Source: Treponema sp. (GTDB lineage Bacteria > Spirochaetota > Spirochaetia > Treponematales > Treponemataceae). From it: a stretch of 22,853 nucleotides of DNA. A program made the translations under genes and the position numbers. The notes beneath the pieces were generated by a model. The model worked only from the letters and a program-made list of their open reading frames with translations, had not been told where the DNA came from and did no database searches. Every line of letters begins with the position of its first letter. Position 1 is the stretch's first letter. Where the stretch lies: assembly GCA_018385415.1 (NCBI GenBank), contig JAHAZA010000027.1, forward strand, positions 1 through 22,853. Reading direction: 5' to 3'. This document shows positions 15,830 through 22,853 of the stretch, piece by piece.

Positions 15830-17722
15830 ATGTCTACATCAATGATTATGGGAAACCAGGCAATTGCCCTGGGTGCATTAAAAGCCGGCGTAAATTTAGT
15901 TGCCGGATATCCTGGAACCCCTTCCAGTGAAATTATTGAATTCATTTCAAAATACAACAAGACAACTAAAACTTATGTTGAATGGTCAATTAATGAAAAA
16001 GCCGCAGTAGAAGTTGCAGCCGGTGCAAGTTATGCCGGAAGTCGAACTTTAGTTACAATGAAACAGGTTGGACTTAATGTTGCTTCCGACCCTGTCATGT
16101 GTCTTTCTTATGTTGGCGTTAAAGGTGGAATGGTTATCGTCTCAGCAGACGATCCAGGTCCTATTTCAAGTCAGACCGAACAGGACACAAGAAAATTCGG
16201 ACAGTTTTCTAAGATTCCAGTATTTGATCCATCAACCCCAAAAGAAGCATACGAAATGATTCAGGAAGCCTTTGAGGTTTCTGAAAAATTCAACACTCCG
16301 GTTATTCTCAGACCAACAACCAGAGTCGATCACGCATACGAAAGTATGGAACTTCCAGAGCTTACAGAATGTCGTCAGCCTGGAATTTTTGAAAAAGACA
16401 CACAGCGCTGGGTAATATTCCCACGCACTTCTTACAACAATCATAAACGTATCTTTGCCAGAAACGAAGAAGAGCTTCCACAGGTATTCAGCAAAAATCG
16501 TTTCAATTTTATTGACAATAATAAAGGCGGTGAAAATTCCCTTGCCTTTGCTGCAGGTGGCATCAGCTATCAGTATCTTAAAGAAGCAATTGAACTTCTT
16601 AAAAAGGAATTTCCTGACAATACAAATCTTAAAAATACTGAAATTCTTAAAATCGGAACTCCATATCCATTCCCAACCGAACTGGCAGAAGAATTTCTTA
16701 TGAACAAAAGTCATGTTCTTGTTTTTGAAGAACTCGATCCTGTTATTGAAGAAAGCCTTATCCTTTTAAAAGGAAAAGCAAATCTTACTGCAACTATTCA
16801 CGGAAAACTGGACAAAAAAGTTTCTGAAGCAGGCGAACTTACAGTAGAAAGCGTAAAAGAATGCGTAAAGGAATTTTTATCACTCACAGGCGATGTATCA
16901 AATAATTGCACAAAAAATTCCTCAGACAACTGTATAAATAATGCCTGTGATTTAACTCCACCTGAGCTTCCTATACGACCTCCAGTTTTATGTGCAGGCT
17001 GTCCTCACCGCGGTTCTTTCTATGCTGTTAAACAGGCAATGAAAGGTGAAAAAACTGTTTACTGTGGTGACATCGGATGTTACACACTTGGTAATGCTAA
17101 GCCTCTTGATATGTGTGATACATGTCTTTGTATGGGCGCTGACATCACAATGGCTCAAGGTTTCTACCATAATGAACCAGACAGAAAGTGCTTCAGCTTC
17201 ATCGGAGATTCCACATTCTTTGCATCTGGACTTACAGGCGTTGTAAATGCAGTTTACAATCAGGCACACATTACAATTTGTATTCTTGATAACTCAACAA
17301 CTGCTATGACTGGTCATCAGCCTCACCCAGGAACTGGTGTTACAATGATGGGCGAAATTGTTGAAAAAGTAAGCATTGAAAAAATGCTTACTGCTGCCGG
17401 CGTAAAATCAGTTGTTACGGTAGATCCATTCAATCAGACAGAAGCAGTTCAGGCTGTTAAGGACGCCGTTAAGGTTGATGGGGTAAGTGCAATCATCTTT
17501 AAAGCCCCATGTATCGCAGTGGCAGGAAAACTTGGCTTTGCTAAACCACAGTCAAAGTTTGTTAACTATGATAAATGTATCGGTTGTCAGAAATGTATAA
17601 AGGAACTTGGTTGTCCTGCATTAAGTGTAATTGCAGGCGAAAAGAAAGTAGAAATTGACAATTCCCTTTGTACAGGATGCAGTCTGTGCCAGCAGGTTTG
17701 TCCTTGTAAAGCAATTAATTAA
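15830..17722 (+). CDS. iorA: Indolepyruvate:ferredoxin oxidoreductase, alpha subunit
   Basis: A 630-residue, TPP- and [4Fe-4S]-dependent large subunit that oxidatively decarboxylates aryl-pyruvates (from Trp, Phe, Tyr) to arylacetyl-CoA while reducing ferredoxin. The N-terminal pyrimidine domain begins GNQAIALGALKAGVNLVAGY, with PGTPSSE and EWSINEKAAVEVAAGASYAG. The central linker leads to CAGCPHRGS and GDIGCYTLG (from residue 413). The TPP domain has GDSTFFASGLTG and LDNSTTAMTGHQPHPGTG. The C terminus has two cluster motifs, CIGCQKCIKELGCP and CTGCSLCQQVCP. The length is normal for the family. A short Asn/Cys-rich insert (about 352-370) is unusual. The start at 15830 has no ribosome binding site but sits 6 bases after a -10 box. 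Downstream iorB follows after 11 bases. Confidence 0.94.
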   Translation: MSTSMIMGNQAIALGALKAGVNLVAGYPGTPSSEIIEFISKYNKTTKTYVEWSINEKAAVEVAAGASYAGSRTLVTMKQVGLNVASDPVMCLSYVGVKGGMVIVSADDPGPISSQTEQDTRKFGQFSKIPVFDPSTPKEAYEMIQEAFEVSEKFNTPVILRPTTRVDHAYESMELPELTECRQPGIFEKDTQRWVIFPRTSYNNHKRIFARNEEELPQVFSKNRFNFIDNNKGGENSLAFAAGGISYQYLKEAIELLKKEFPDNTNLKNTEILKIGTPYPFPTELAEEFLMNKSHVLVFEELDPVIEESLILLKGKANLTATIHGKLDKKVSEAGELTVESVKECVKEFLSLTGDVSNNCTKNSSDNCINNACDLTPPELPIRPPVLCAGCPHRGSFYAVKQAMKGEKTVYCGDIGCYTLGNAKPLDMCDTCLCMGADITMAQGFYHNEPDRKCFSFIGDSTFFASGLTGVVNAVYNQAHITICILDNSTTAMTGHQPHPGTGVTMMGEIVEKVSIEKMLTAAGVKSVVTVDPFNQTEAVQAVKDAVKVDGVSAIIFKAPCIAVAGKLGFAKPQSKFVNYDKCIGCQKCIKELGCPALSVIAGEKKVEIDNSLCTGCSLCQQVCPCKAIN

Positions 17723-17733
17723 GGCGGTAATCA

Positions 17734-18300
17734 ATGAGTAAAAATATTTTAATTTGTGGCGTAGGCGGTCAAGGAACAGTCCTTGCTGCAAAAGTTTTAT
17801 CACAGGCCGCCATTTCTAGTGGTGAAAAAGTAATGTCGGCAGAAACAATCGGAATGGCACAGCGTGGCGGTTCTGTTGTAAGCCATGTACGCATCGGAAG
17901 TGACGTATATTCACCTTTGATTTCTGAAAAAACTGCAGACATTATTATTGCCTTTGAGGCAGCCGAAGCAGTCCGAAATATACGATACCTTAAAGATAAC
18001 GGACTTGTAATCGTAAACAAAAAAATTGTTCAGCCTGTTACTGCAAGTCTTACAGGAAAAACTTTTGATGAAGAAACAATGATCAGTTACCTTGAGAAAG
18101 TTTCAGGTAAAGTCATTGCTGTTGATACAGATCAGGCGTGCACTGACTTAGGAAATTCAAAGGTTGTAAATATTGTTCTGCTTGGAGCAGCCTGCAACAC
18201 AGGCCTTATCGATAAAGAACAGATTAAATCTGCCCTTAAGCTTTTAGTAAAGCCAGAATTTTACGAACTTAACTGCAAAGCTGTTGATTATGTTAAATAA
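17734..18300 (+). CDS. iorB: Indolepyruvate:ferredoxin oxidoreductase, beta subunit
   Basis: A 188-residue gamma-type domain subunit that pairs with IorA. The Rossmann-like start NILICGVGGQGTVLAAKVL, then ETIGMAQRGGSVVSHVRIG, matches the IorB/POR-gamma fold. The length is typical of a stand-alone IorB. AAGGCGGT a few bases before the ATG is a good ribosome binding site, in contrast to iorA. The two genes form one operon. No clear terminator follows in 18301-18385, but a new promoter for the ligase lies at 18386. Confidence 0.93.
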   Translation: MSKNILICGVGGQGTVLAAKVLSQAAISSGEKVMSAETIGMAQRGGSVVSHVRIGSDVYSPLISEKTADIIIAFEAAEAVRNIRYLKDNGLVIVNKKIVQPVTASLTGKTFDEETMISYLEKVSGKVIAVDTDQACTDLGNSKVVNIVLLGAACNTGLIDKEQIKSALKLLVKPEFYELNCKAVDYVK

Positions 18301-18385
18301 CGAAAGATCTTAATGAAAGCTTTTCTATTTTTATCAATAGTTATTGCAATATAAACATGCTGTTTTATTATCTTTCCCTTTTAAT

Positions 18386-18414
18386 TTGACAATTCAACAA
18401 ATTAGAATTATTAT
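18386..18414 (+). promoter_or_regulatory. Promoter of the phenylacetate-CoA ligase gene
   Basis: TTGACA (18386-18391), exactly 17 bases, then TATTAT (18409-18414). The start is expected near 18421, giving an A-rich leader of about 36 bases ending in AAGG (18447-18450) before the ATG. The ligase can therefore be expressed separately from iorAB. Confidence 0.65.
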
Positions 18415-18456
18415 TTATAGAAACAAAAAAAATATTTCAAATTTACAAGGTACAAA

Positions 18457-19701
18457 ATGAAACTCACAGAAAAACAGCTTGAACAAATCAGAGCCCAGAT
18501 TAAACGCGTAAAAGCCTGCGGAAATCCATTTTACACAGAACGTTTCAAAAACATTAACCCTGAAGATATTAAAGACCAGGAATCATTTGAGCGCCTTGTG
18601 CCATTCTGCACAAAACAAGATCTTCGCGATGCATATCCCCTTGGACTTGCAGCAGTTCCAGAAGATGACATTGTTCGCATACATTCTTCATCAGGAACTA
18701 CGGGGTCACCTGTAATCGTTCCTTATACACAGAAAGATGTTGACGACTGGGCAACAATGTTCGCCCGCTGTTATGAGCTTGCCGGTATCACAAAAAAAGA
18801 CCGCATTCAGATTACTCCAGGCTATGGCCTTTGGACAGCCGGAATCGGATTTCAGGCAGGTTGTGAAAAACTTGGTGCAATGGCAGTTCCAATGGGACCA
18901 GGAAACACTGAAAAACAGCTTATGATGATGCAGGATCTTAAATCAACTGTAATCTGTGCAACTTCCTCTTATGCTCTTTTGCTTGCAGAACAAGTAGAAG
19001 CTCGCGGCATCGGAAAAAACATCAAGCTTAAGAAAGGTGTTATCGGTTCTGAACGCTGGGGTGACAAAATGCGCGAACGCATCCAGTCAATTTTAGGCAT
19101 TGAACTTTACGACATTTATGGTTTGACAGAATGTTACGGTCCAGGAATCGGTATCAACTGTGACAAGTCAGATGCAGGAATGCACATTTTCGATGATTAC
19201 ATTTATCTTGAAATTCTCGATCCACAGACAGGTCTTCCTGTTGAAGACGGACAGATCGGTGAAATTACTCTTACAACACTTGTTAAGGAAGGCGCTCCAT
19301 TATTCCGTTTCAGAACACATGACCTTGCAGCCTTTGTTACAGAAAAGTGTCCTTGTGGAAGAACTTATCCTAGAATTACACAGATTCTTGGCCGCAGCGA
19401 TGACATGGTAAAAGTAAAGGGAAACATCATCTTCCCTAGCACAATCGAAGATGTAATAAAATCTGTTCCTGGAACTTCAAGTGAATATCGTGCTGTCATT
19501 GAACATGTGGACGGAAAAGACAAGATGACAGTATTCGTAGAAGTTGAAGGTGGAACAGACCGTGTAGAAGTTTCATTGGGAATTCAGTACCACTTTAAAC
19601 AGAAATACAACATGACACCAGAAGTTCAGGTTGTAGGAGTCGGTGAACTTCCTCGCTCAGAAAAGAAAACAAAGCGTATCGAAGATAAGAGATATGAATA
19701 A
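18457..19701 (+). CDS. paaK: Phenylacetate/arylacetate-CoA ligase, PaaK family
   Basis: A 414-residue AMP-forming ligase of the ANL superfamily that activates arylacetates to arylacetyl-CoA via the adenylate. Motifs seen are the phosphate loop HSSSGTTGSPVIVPYT, YDIYGLTECYGPG, the adenylate-binding RTHDLAAF, a CPCGRTYPRI segment, and the hinge region ILGRSDDMVKVKGNIIFPST. The C-terminal PaaK domain ends LPRSEKKTKRIEDKR. Its length is close to the usual 430. It lies 156 bases after iorB with its own promoter. It could run with IorAB in either direction: release of arylacetates from amino-acid breakdown, or activation of phenylacetate and indoleacetate for reductive carboxylation to aromatic amino acids. 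Confidence 0.92.
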   Translation: MKLTEKQLEQIRAQIKRVKACGNPFYTERFKNINPEDIKDQESFERLVPFCTKQDLRDAYPLGLAAVPEDDIVRIHSSSGTTGSPVIVPYTQKDVDDWATMFARCYELAGITKKDRIQITPGYGLWTAGIGFQAGCEKLGAMAVPMGPGNTEKQLMMMQDLKSTVICATSSYALLLAEQVEARGIGKNIKLKKGVIGSERWGDKMRERIQSILGIELYDIYGLTECYGPGIGINCDKSDAGMHIFDDYIYLEILDPQTGLPVEDGQIGEITLTTLVKEGAPLFRFRTHDLAAFVTEKCPCGRTYPRITQILGRSDDMVKVKGNIIFPSTIEDVIKSVPGTSSEYRAVIEHVDGKDKMTVFVEVEGGTDRVEVSLGIQYHFKQKYNMTPEVQVVGVGELPRSEKKTKRIEDKRYE

Positions 19702-19738
19702 ATAAGCACTATCATTAAAAGCACAGATACACCGAGAA

Positions 19739-19771
19739 AACTATGAAATTTTTTTCAAAAATTTCATAGTT
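19739..19771. terminator. Long AT-rich inverted repeat, probable bidirectional terminator
   Basis: Two perfect 15-base arms (AACTATGAAATTTTT at 19739-19753 and its complement at 19757-19771) surround a three-base loop, between the convergent ligase and iron-uptake genes. On the minus strand TTTTCTC follows the stem; on the plus strand only TACTTAG follows. It therefore terminates best toward the ligase side, using its own U-rich arm on either strand. The rest of 19702-19813 shows nothing else I can name. Confidence 0.6.
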
Positions 19772-19813
19772 ACTTAGTTCCGGTTATGACAGTTTTTCTG
19801 CTCTTTTAATAAT

Positions 19814-19978
19814 TTACTTTTTTTTCTTTTTGCATGTTTTACTGCAACAACCGCAATCACATCCACAATTACAGCCGCCTTTCTTTCTTTTTTTTATTAG
19901 AACCATCACCGCAGCTACAATCATTGCAAGAACAATTGCTCCGATCAGCAAATCAACGATTTTAATTCCTAATATCAT
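19814..19978 (-). CDS. FeoB-associated Cys-rich membrane protein
   Basis: A 54-residue protein read directly from the sequence. One membrane helix near the N terminus (IVDLLIGAIVLAMIVAAVMV) is followed by a basic stretch (KKKRKKGG), a cysteine cluster CNCGCDCGCCSKTC with seven Cys, and a poly-Lys tail. This is the architecture of the FeoB-associated small Cys-rich family (Pfam FeoB_associated). Its ATG overlaps the feoAB stop in an ATGA arrangement, so it is translated by coupling and almost certainly belongs to the iron-uptake operon. A role in handling Fe(II) at the cytoplasmic mouth of FeoB is a family-level guess. It is short enough that automatic gene calls can miss it. Confidence 0.85.
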   Translation of the reverse strand: MILGIKIVDLLIGAIVLAMIVAAVMVLIKKRKKGGCNCGCDCGCCSKTCKKKKK

Positions 19979-22317
19979 GAAACACCTAACATTGTTAAAA
20001 GAGGCTTAAATGCAAAGCACAACAACCATGCTAGCACACATTGAAAAACAACTACACTAATTGCCCATTTAGCTCCAAGTTCCCTTTTTACTGCGGCAAT
20101 TGTTGCAACACATGGAGTATAAATAAGTGAAAAAATTAAAATCATTGATGCAGTCAAAGTTGAAATGGCGTTTGTAATTCCAGCTTCGCCAAAGAGAATT
20201 GAAATCGTAGAAACTACACTTTCCTTTGCCATAAAACCAGAAATTAATGATACAACAATTCGCCAGTCACCCAAGCCGATTGGTTTGAATACAGGAACTA
20301 AAAAACCACATATCTTTGCCATAATCGAGGTACTGGAATCATTAACAAAATTAAAATGCAAATCAAAACTCTGAAGGAACCAGACACATACTGTAGCAAT
20401 CAGAATAATTGAGAAGGCCTTAACAAGAAAATCCTTTGCTTTTTCCCATAAAAGCTGAAGTACATTTTTTGCTCCAGGCATTCTGTAATTAGGAAGTTCC
20501 ATTACAAAAGGAACTGCTTCACCTTTGAACAATGTTTTGCGATACACAAGAGCCACAAGAACACCTGTCACAATTCCCAGAAGATACAGACCCGCCATGA
20601 TAAATCCGCCTTTTCCAGGAAAGAACTGACTTACAAAGAACGCATAAATCGGAAGCTTGGCACTACAACTCATAAACGGTGTAAGTAAAATTGTCATCTT
20701 ACGGTCACGTTCACTAGGAAGCGTTCTTGTTGACATTACCGCAGGAACTGAACATCCAAAACCAATCAGCATCGGAACAATTGAACGACCGGACAAACCG
20801 ATTTTGCGAAGGAGTTTATCCATCACAAATGCGACACGAGCAATGTAACCTGAATCCTCAAGCATAGAAATAAAAAAGAACAGGGTTACAATAATCGGCA
20901 AAAAACTTAGAACACTTCCCACACCTGAAAAAATTCCATCAATAACAAGGCTATGTAATGCAGCGTTAACATCAAGTTTTGTCAGTGCCGTGTCGGTCAG
21001 CACTGTAAGTTTATCAATTCCTTTTTCAAGAAGGCCCTGAAAAAATGCTCCGATGACATTGAATGTTAAATAAAAAATTCCTATCATTATTAAAATGAAG
21101 GTTGGTATGGCAGTGAATTTTCCAGTAAAGATTTTATCCAGTTTTTCACTTCGACGGTGTTCTTTACTTTCTTTTGGTTTAATGACGCACTGATGACACA
21201 TTCTTGTAATAAACGAAAATCTCATATCAGCAATCGCAGCGCTACGATCAAGCCCTCGTTCATTCTGAAGCTGCAGAACAATGTGTTCAATAATTTCTTT
21301 TTCGTTTACATCAAGCTCGAGTTTATGAACGATTAACGGATCGCCTTCAATAATTTTTGAAGCCGCAAATCTTACAGGAATTCCAGCCTTTTCTGCATGA
21401 TCCTGAATAATATGAATAACAGAGTGAATCGCACGATGCACTGCACCGTTATTATCTTCTACATCACAAAAATCCTGACGCAATGGTTTTTCCTGATAGT
21501 GTGCGATATGAATTGCGTGTTTTATAAGTTCATCAACACCCTGATTTTTATTTGCAGAAATCGGAACAACAGGAACTCCCAGCATGCTTTCCATTTTATT
21601 GATATCGATTGAGCCACCGTTACCAGTAACTTCATCCATCATGTTCAACGCAATTACAACAGGAATTTCCATTTCAAGGAGCTGCATCGTAAGATAAAGA
21701 TTGCGTTCAATGTTTGAAGCATCAACAATATTGATAATTGCCTTAGGTTTTTCATCAAGCACAAAATTCCGTGAAACGATTTCTTCACTTGTATATGGAG
21801 ACATTGAATAAATACCTGGAAGATCTGTTACAGAAGTATTTGGATATCCAATGATGACTCCGTCCTTACGATCAACTGTTACGCCAGGAAAATTTCCGAC
21901 ATGCTGATTAGAACCTGTAAGACGGTTAAACAATGTGGTCTTACCACAGTTTTGATTTCCAACAAGGGCATAGGAAAGAATTGTATCATCAGGAAGAGGT
22001 TTTTCATGCTTATCATCATGATAAATACCACCTTCTCCAAGTCCCGGATGGTGAATTGATTCTGAATCTTTTTCAACAGGTTTTGAAAGTTCGGTGATTT
22101 TTTCTATCGTTATATGTGCTGCATCATCTTTTCGAAGAGTCAGCTCATAACCATGAAGAGTAAACTCCAGTGGATCTCCCATTGGTGCTGCCTTTACGAA
22201 TTGAATTTCTGTCTCAGGCAAAATTCCCATATCAAGAAAATGCTGTCTTAACGCTCCAGTTCCACCAACGGCTGTGATTTTTCCACATTCGCCGATATTT
22301 AAATCCCTTAAAGTCAT
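19975..22317 (-). CDS. feoB: Fused FeoA-FeoB ferrous iron transporter
   Basis: A 780-residue Fe(II) importer of the inner membrane. Residues 1-75 are a FeoA SH3-like domain (MTLRDLNIGECGKITAVG, LRQHFLDMGILPETEI). A His-rich linker follows (IHHPGLGEGGIYHDDKHEK). The GTPase has G1 GNQNCGKTT (120-128), GVTVDRKDG, G3 DLPGIYS and G4 NMMD. The membrane core has the gate motifs GFGCSVPAVMSTRTL and FMSCSAKLPIY and the segment FMAKESVVSTISILFG. G1 has Gln where Pro is usual (GNPNCGKT). I start at the ATG at 22317 because FeoA proteins begin at this point; an upstream in-frame ATG at 22359 adds 14 unrelated residues and has no ribosome binding site. AGAGG lies 11 bases before the chosen ATG. The last four bases overlap the Cys-rich partner gene. 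Confidence 0.94.
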   Translation of the reverse strand: MTLRDLNIGECGKITAVGGTGALRQHFLDMGILPETEIQFVKAAPMGDPLEFTLHGYELTLRKDDAAHITIEKITELSKPVEKDSESIHHPGLGEGGIYHDDKHEKPLPDDTILSYALVGNQNCGKTTLFNRLTGSNQHVGNFPGVTVDRKDGVIIGYPNTSVTDLPGIYSMSPYTSEEIVSRNFVLDEKPKAIINIVDASNIERNLYLTMQLLEMEIPVVIALNMMDEVTGNGGSIDINKMESMLGVPVVPISANKNQGVDELIKHAIHIAHYQEKPLRQDFCDVEDNNGAVHRAIHSVIHIIQDHAEKAGIPVRFAASKIIEGDPLIVHKLELDVNEKEIIEHIVLQLQNERGLDRSAAIADMRFSFITRMCHQCVIKPKESKEHRRSEKLDKIFTGKFTAIPTFILIMIGIFYLTFNVIGAFFQGLLEKGIDKLTVLTDTALTKLDVNAALHSLVIDGIFSGVGSVLSFLPIIVTLFFFISMLEDSGYIARVAFVMDKLLRKIGLSGRSIVPMLIGFGCSVPAVMSTRTLPSERDRKMTILLTPFMSCSAKLPIYAFFVSQFFPGKGGFIMAGLYLLGIVTGVLVALVYRKTLFKGEAVPFVMELPNYRMPGAKNVLQLLWEKAKDFLVKAFSIILIATVCVWFLQSFDLHFNFVNDSSTSIMAKICGFLVPVFKPIGLGDWRIVVSLISGFMAKESVVSTISILFGEAGITNAISTLTASMILIFSLIYTPCVATIAAVKRELGAKWAISVVVFQCVLAWLLCFAFKPLLTMLGVS

Positions 22318-22335
22318 ATAATGATTAGCCTCTTC
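22317..22335 (-). promoter_or_regulatory. Candidate Fur-box-like site over the feoAB start codon
   Basis: The plus strand here (TATAATGATTAGCCTCTTC) matches the 19-base Fur consensus (GATAATGATAATCATTATC) at 13 positions by my count, mostly in the left half. Its location over the start codon and ribosome binding site is unusual for a Fur operator. A chance AT-rich match is quite possible. Confidence 0.22.
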
Positions 22336-22450
22336 TTTTGTTTGTATACAAAAATGCATAGATAGGACAGAGTGTTACCAATGAATGAATACGGTGAAAA
22401 ATCAAACAGATTAGAAGAAGAGAGATAAAAGCAATGCGAATCTTATTCAT
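22325..22450 (-). CDS. Possible 41-residue membrane peptide upstream of feoAB
   Basis: An ATG at 22450 opens MNKIRIAFISLLLICLIF, a short basic N terminus and one membrane helix, followed by HRIHSLVTLCPIYAF and a basic tail ending NKRRG. The stop is 7 bases before the feoAB ATG, and the AGAGG proposed for feoAB lies within its last codons, so translation of the peptide could control feoAB initiation. The His/Cys-Pro segment faintly recalls the LCPFG region of NapH-like iron-sulfur membrane proteins. The ribosome binding site is weak (AGGT about 11 bases upstream). I do not recognise the family; it could be a leader peptide, a small subunit or a chance frame. Confidence 0.35.
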   Translation of the reverse strand: MNKIRIAFISLLLICLIFHRIHSLVTLCPIYAFLYTNKRRG

Positions 22451-22516
22451 AAAAAAATTGTACCTAAATTTTGAATATATTTCCATAATATTTTCAAAAT
22501 TTTCCACAGTCCCGCA

Positions 22517-22522
22517 TATGAT
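22517..22522 (+). promoter_or_regulatory. Candidate -10 box at the IS110 left end
   Basis: TATGAT (22517-22522) has no good -35 at the right distance in the present flank. In the IS110 element IS621, the -35 is supplied by the right end once the ends are joined in the circular form, so an orphan -10 here fits that scheme. It would start RNA near 22529, just before the hairpin at 22544. Confidence 0.25.
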
Positions 22523-22543
22523 GTCGTAAATCTTTTATCTCAT

Positions 22544-22689
22544 GTGGAATTATGCAGTTCCGCCATAATTCCACTTATGTCTATCAGTATATCAATTGAT
22601 TAAACGGTGGTGCGGCTTGACCGCGACATCCGCTTTGAAGCTTTGAAAATCATTAAGGCCCCAGGCTTATCATGCTAAGATAGATAAGT
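22544..22689 (+). ncRNA. Candidate IS110 bridge RNA (structured core)
   Basis: Directly upstream of the transposase are two strong pairings. The first is a perfect 11-bp hairpin, GTGGAATTATG (22544-22554) with CATAATTCCAC (22564-22574), loop of 9. The second is a long-range stem: TTA-tg-TCTATC (22575-22585) with GATAGA-TAA (22679-22687), enclosing about 90 bases that include GCGG-CTTGA-CCGC (22612-22624) and two tandem copies of GCTTTGAA (22632-22647). IS110-group elements encode a bridge RNA of this size in this place, starting with a 5' stem-loop followed by guide loops. The location and folds are seen; function is inferred. Guide assignment needs the right end, which is outside the window. 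Confidence 0.45.
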
Positions 22690-22733
22690 CCATCAGGGCA
22701 CAATATCCTAATTAATTCGACAGGGGGACCTTA

Positions 22734-22853
22734 ATGAGATTCTATAAGAACCAGCATCAATTTTACATCGGCATCGACCTGCATGCAAGGACTATGTATG
22801 TCTGTGTCATCAACAATCTTGGTGAAACCGTATTCCACAAGAACATGGCCTGT
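22734..22853 (+). CDS. IS110-family transposase, N-terminal 40 residues (runs off the window)
   Basis: The ATG at 22734 is preceded by AGGGGGA (22722-22728) at good spacing. The 40 visible codons start MRFYKNQHQFYIGIDLHA and continue with RTMYVCVINNLGETVFH. YIGIDLHARTMYVCV with Asp15 is the start of the RuvC-like DEDD domain of IS110-family transposases, Asp15 being the first catalytic acid. The serine-containing Tnp domain lies outside the window. Noncoding DNA upstream of the gene places it with the IS110 group rather than IS1111, whose RNA lies downstream. Confidence 0.88.
   Translation, partial: MRFYKNQHQFYIGIDLHARTMYVCVINNLGETVFHKNMAC

Larger units (their letters stand above)
22503..22853 (+). 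mobile_element. 5' part of an IS110-family insertion sequence (left end uncertain)
   Basis: The transposase start (22734) and a structured, more GC-rich noncoding stretch before it mark the left part of an IS110-family element that continues beyond the window. The left boundary is set only by the change from very AT-rich sequence to GC-containing sequence near 22503. IS110 elements lack terminal inverted repeats and make no clear target duplication, so the edge cannot be fixed here. Confidence 0.5.

Noticed and set aside
16232..16714. 160-residue minus-strand ORF inside iorA
   Set aside because: It is a reverse-frame shadow of a conserved enzyme; its Phe/Lys/Cys-rich composition reflects iorA codons.
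19739..19771. 15-bp inverted repeat considered as an IS end or a CRISPR repeat
   Set aside because: It is a single occurrence between two convergent genes with no transposase or spacers nearby; a terminator explains it.
22318..22359. Upstream ATG (22359) as feoAB start
   Set aside because: There is no ribosome binding site, and the extra 14 residues do not resemble FeoA, which begins at the Met encoded at 22317.
22591..22600. ATCAATTGAT palindrome considered as an operator
   Set aside because: It lies within the putative bridge RNA loop and is AT-rich; there is nothing else to support a protein-binding role.

Overview
This AT-rich window (roughly 37-39% GC by eye) reads like the chromosome of a fermentative, host-associated anaerobic spirochaete, most likely a gut or rumen Treponema. 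That placement is an inference from the gene set: a lipoprotein-type sugar-binding protein, a YesM/YesN two-component system, ferredoxin-linked indolepyruvate oxidoreductase, Feo iron uptake and an acyl-ACP thioesterase. No alignment was run. I see no tRNA, rRNA or CRISPR array.

Layout. Positions 1-36 hold the first 12 codons of a leftward gene, driven by a near-consensus promoter at 83-111. A copper-exporting P-type ATPase (173-2695) follows, with a CopZ-like domain fused to its C terminus and an internal ribosome binding site ahead of that domain. Positions 2878-7541 are a sugar ABC transporter operon of the YtfQRT-YjfF (galactofuranose-type) family: binding lipoprotein, an intergenic terminator, double ATPase and two permeases. 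Convergent to it (11706-7639, minus strand) is a three-gene sensory unit: a membrane-anchored YtfQ-like binding protein, a YesM/LytS-type histidine kinase that seems to start at an ATT codon, and an AraC-type response regulator. I infer that this unit senses the sugar outside the cell and switches on the facing transporter.

Next is a divergent pair sharing one -35 region: a LysE/RhtB exporter plus an EamA/DMT transporter (13423-11840, minus) and a MocR-type PLP-dependent regulator (13542-14945, plus) that probably controls them. An acyl-ACP thioesterase (15700-14981, minus) precedes iorAB (15830-18300), whose first gene appears to be leaderless. A phenylacetate-CoA ligase follows (18457-19701). 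Together iorAB and paaK interconvert aryl-2-oxo acids, arylacetyl-CoA and arylacetates.

The iron locus (minus, 22450-19814) has a possible 41-residue membrane peptide, a fused FeoA-FeoB protein and a 54-residue Cys-rich FeoB-associated protein. The window ends in the 5' part of an IS110-family insertion sequence (transposase from 22734). A structured noncoding stretch upstream of that transposase is a good candidate for the element's bridge RNA.
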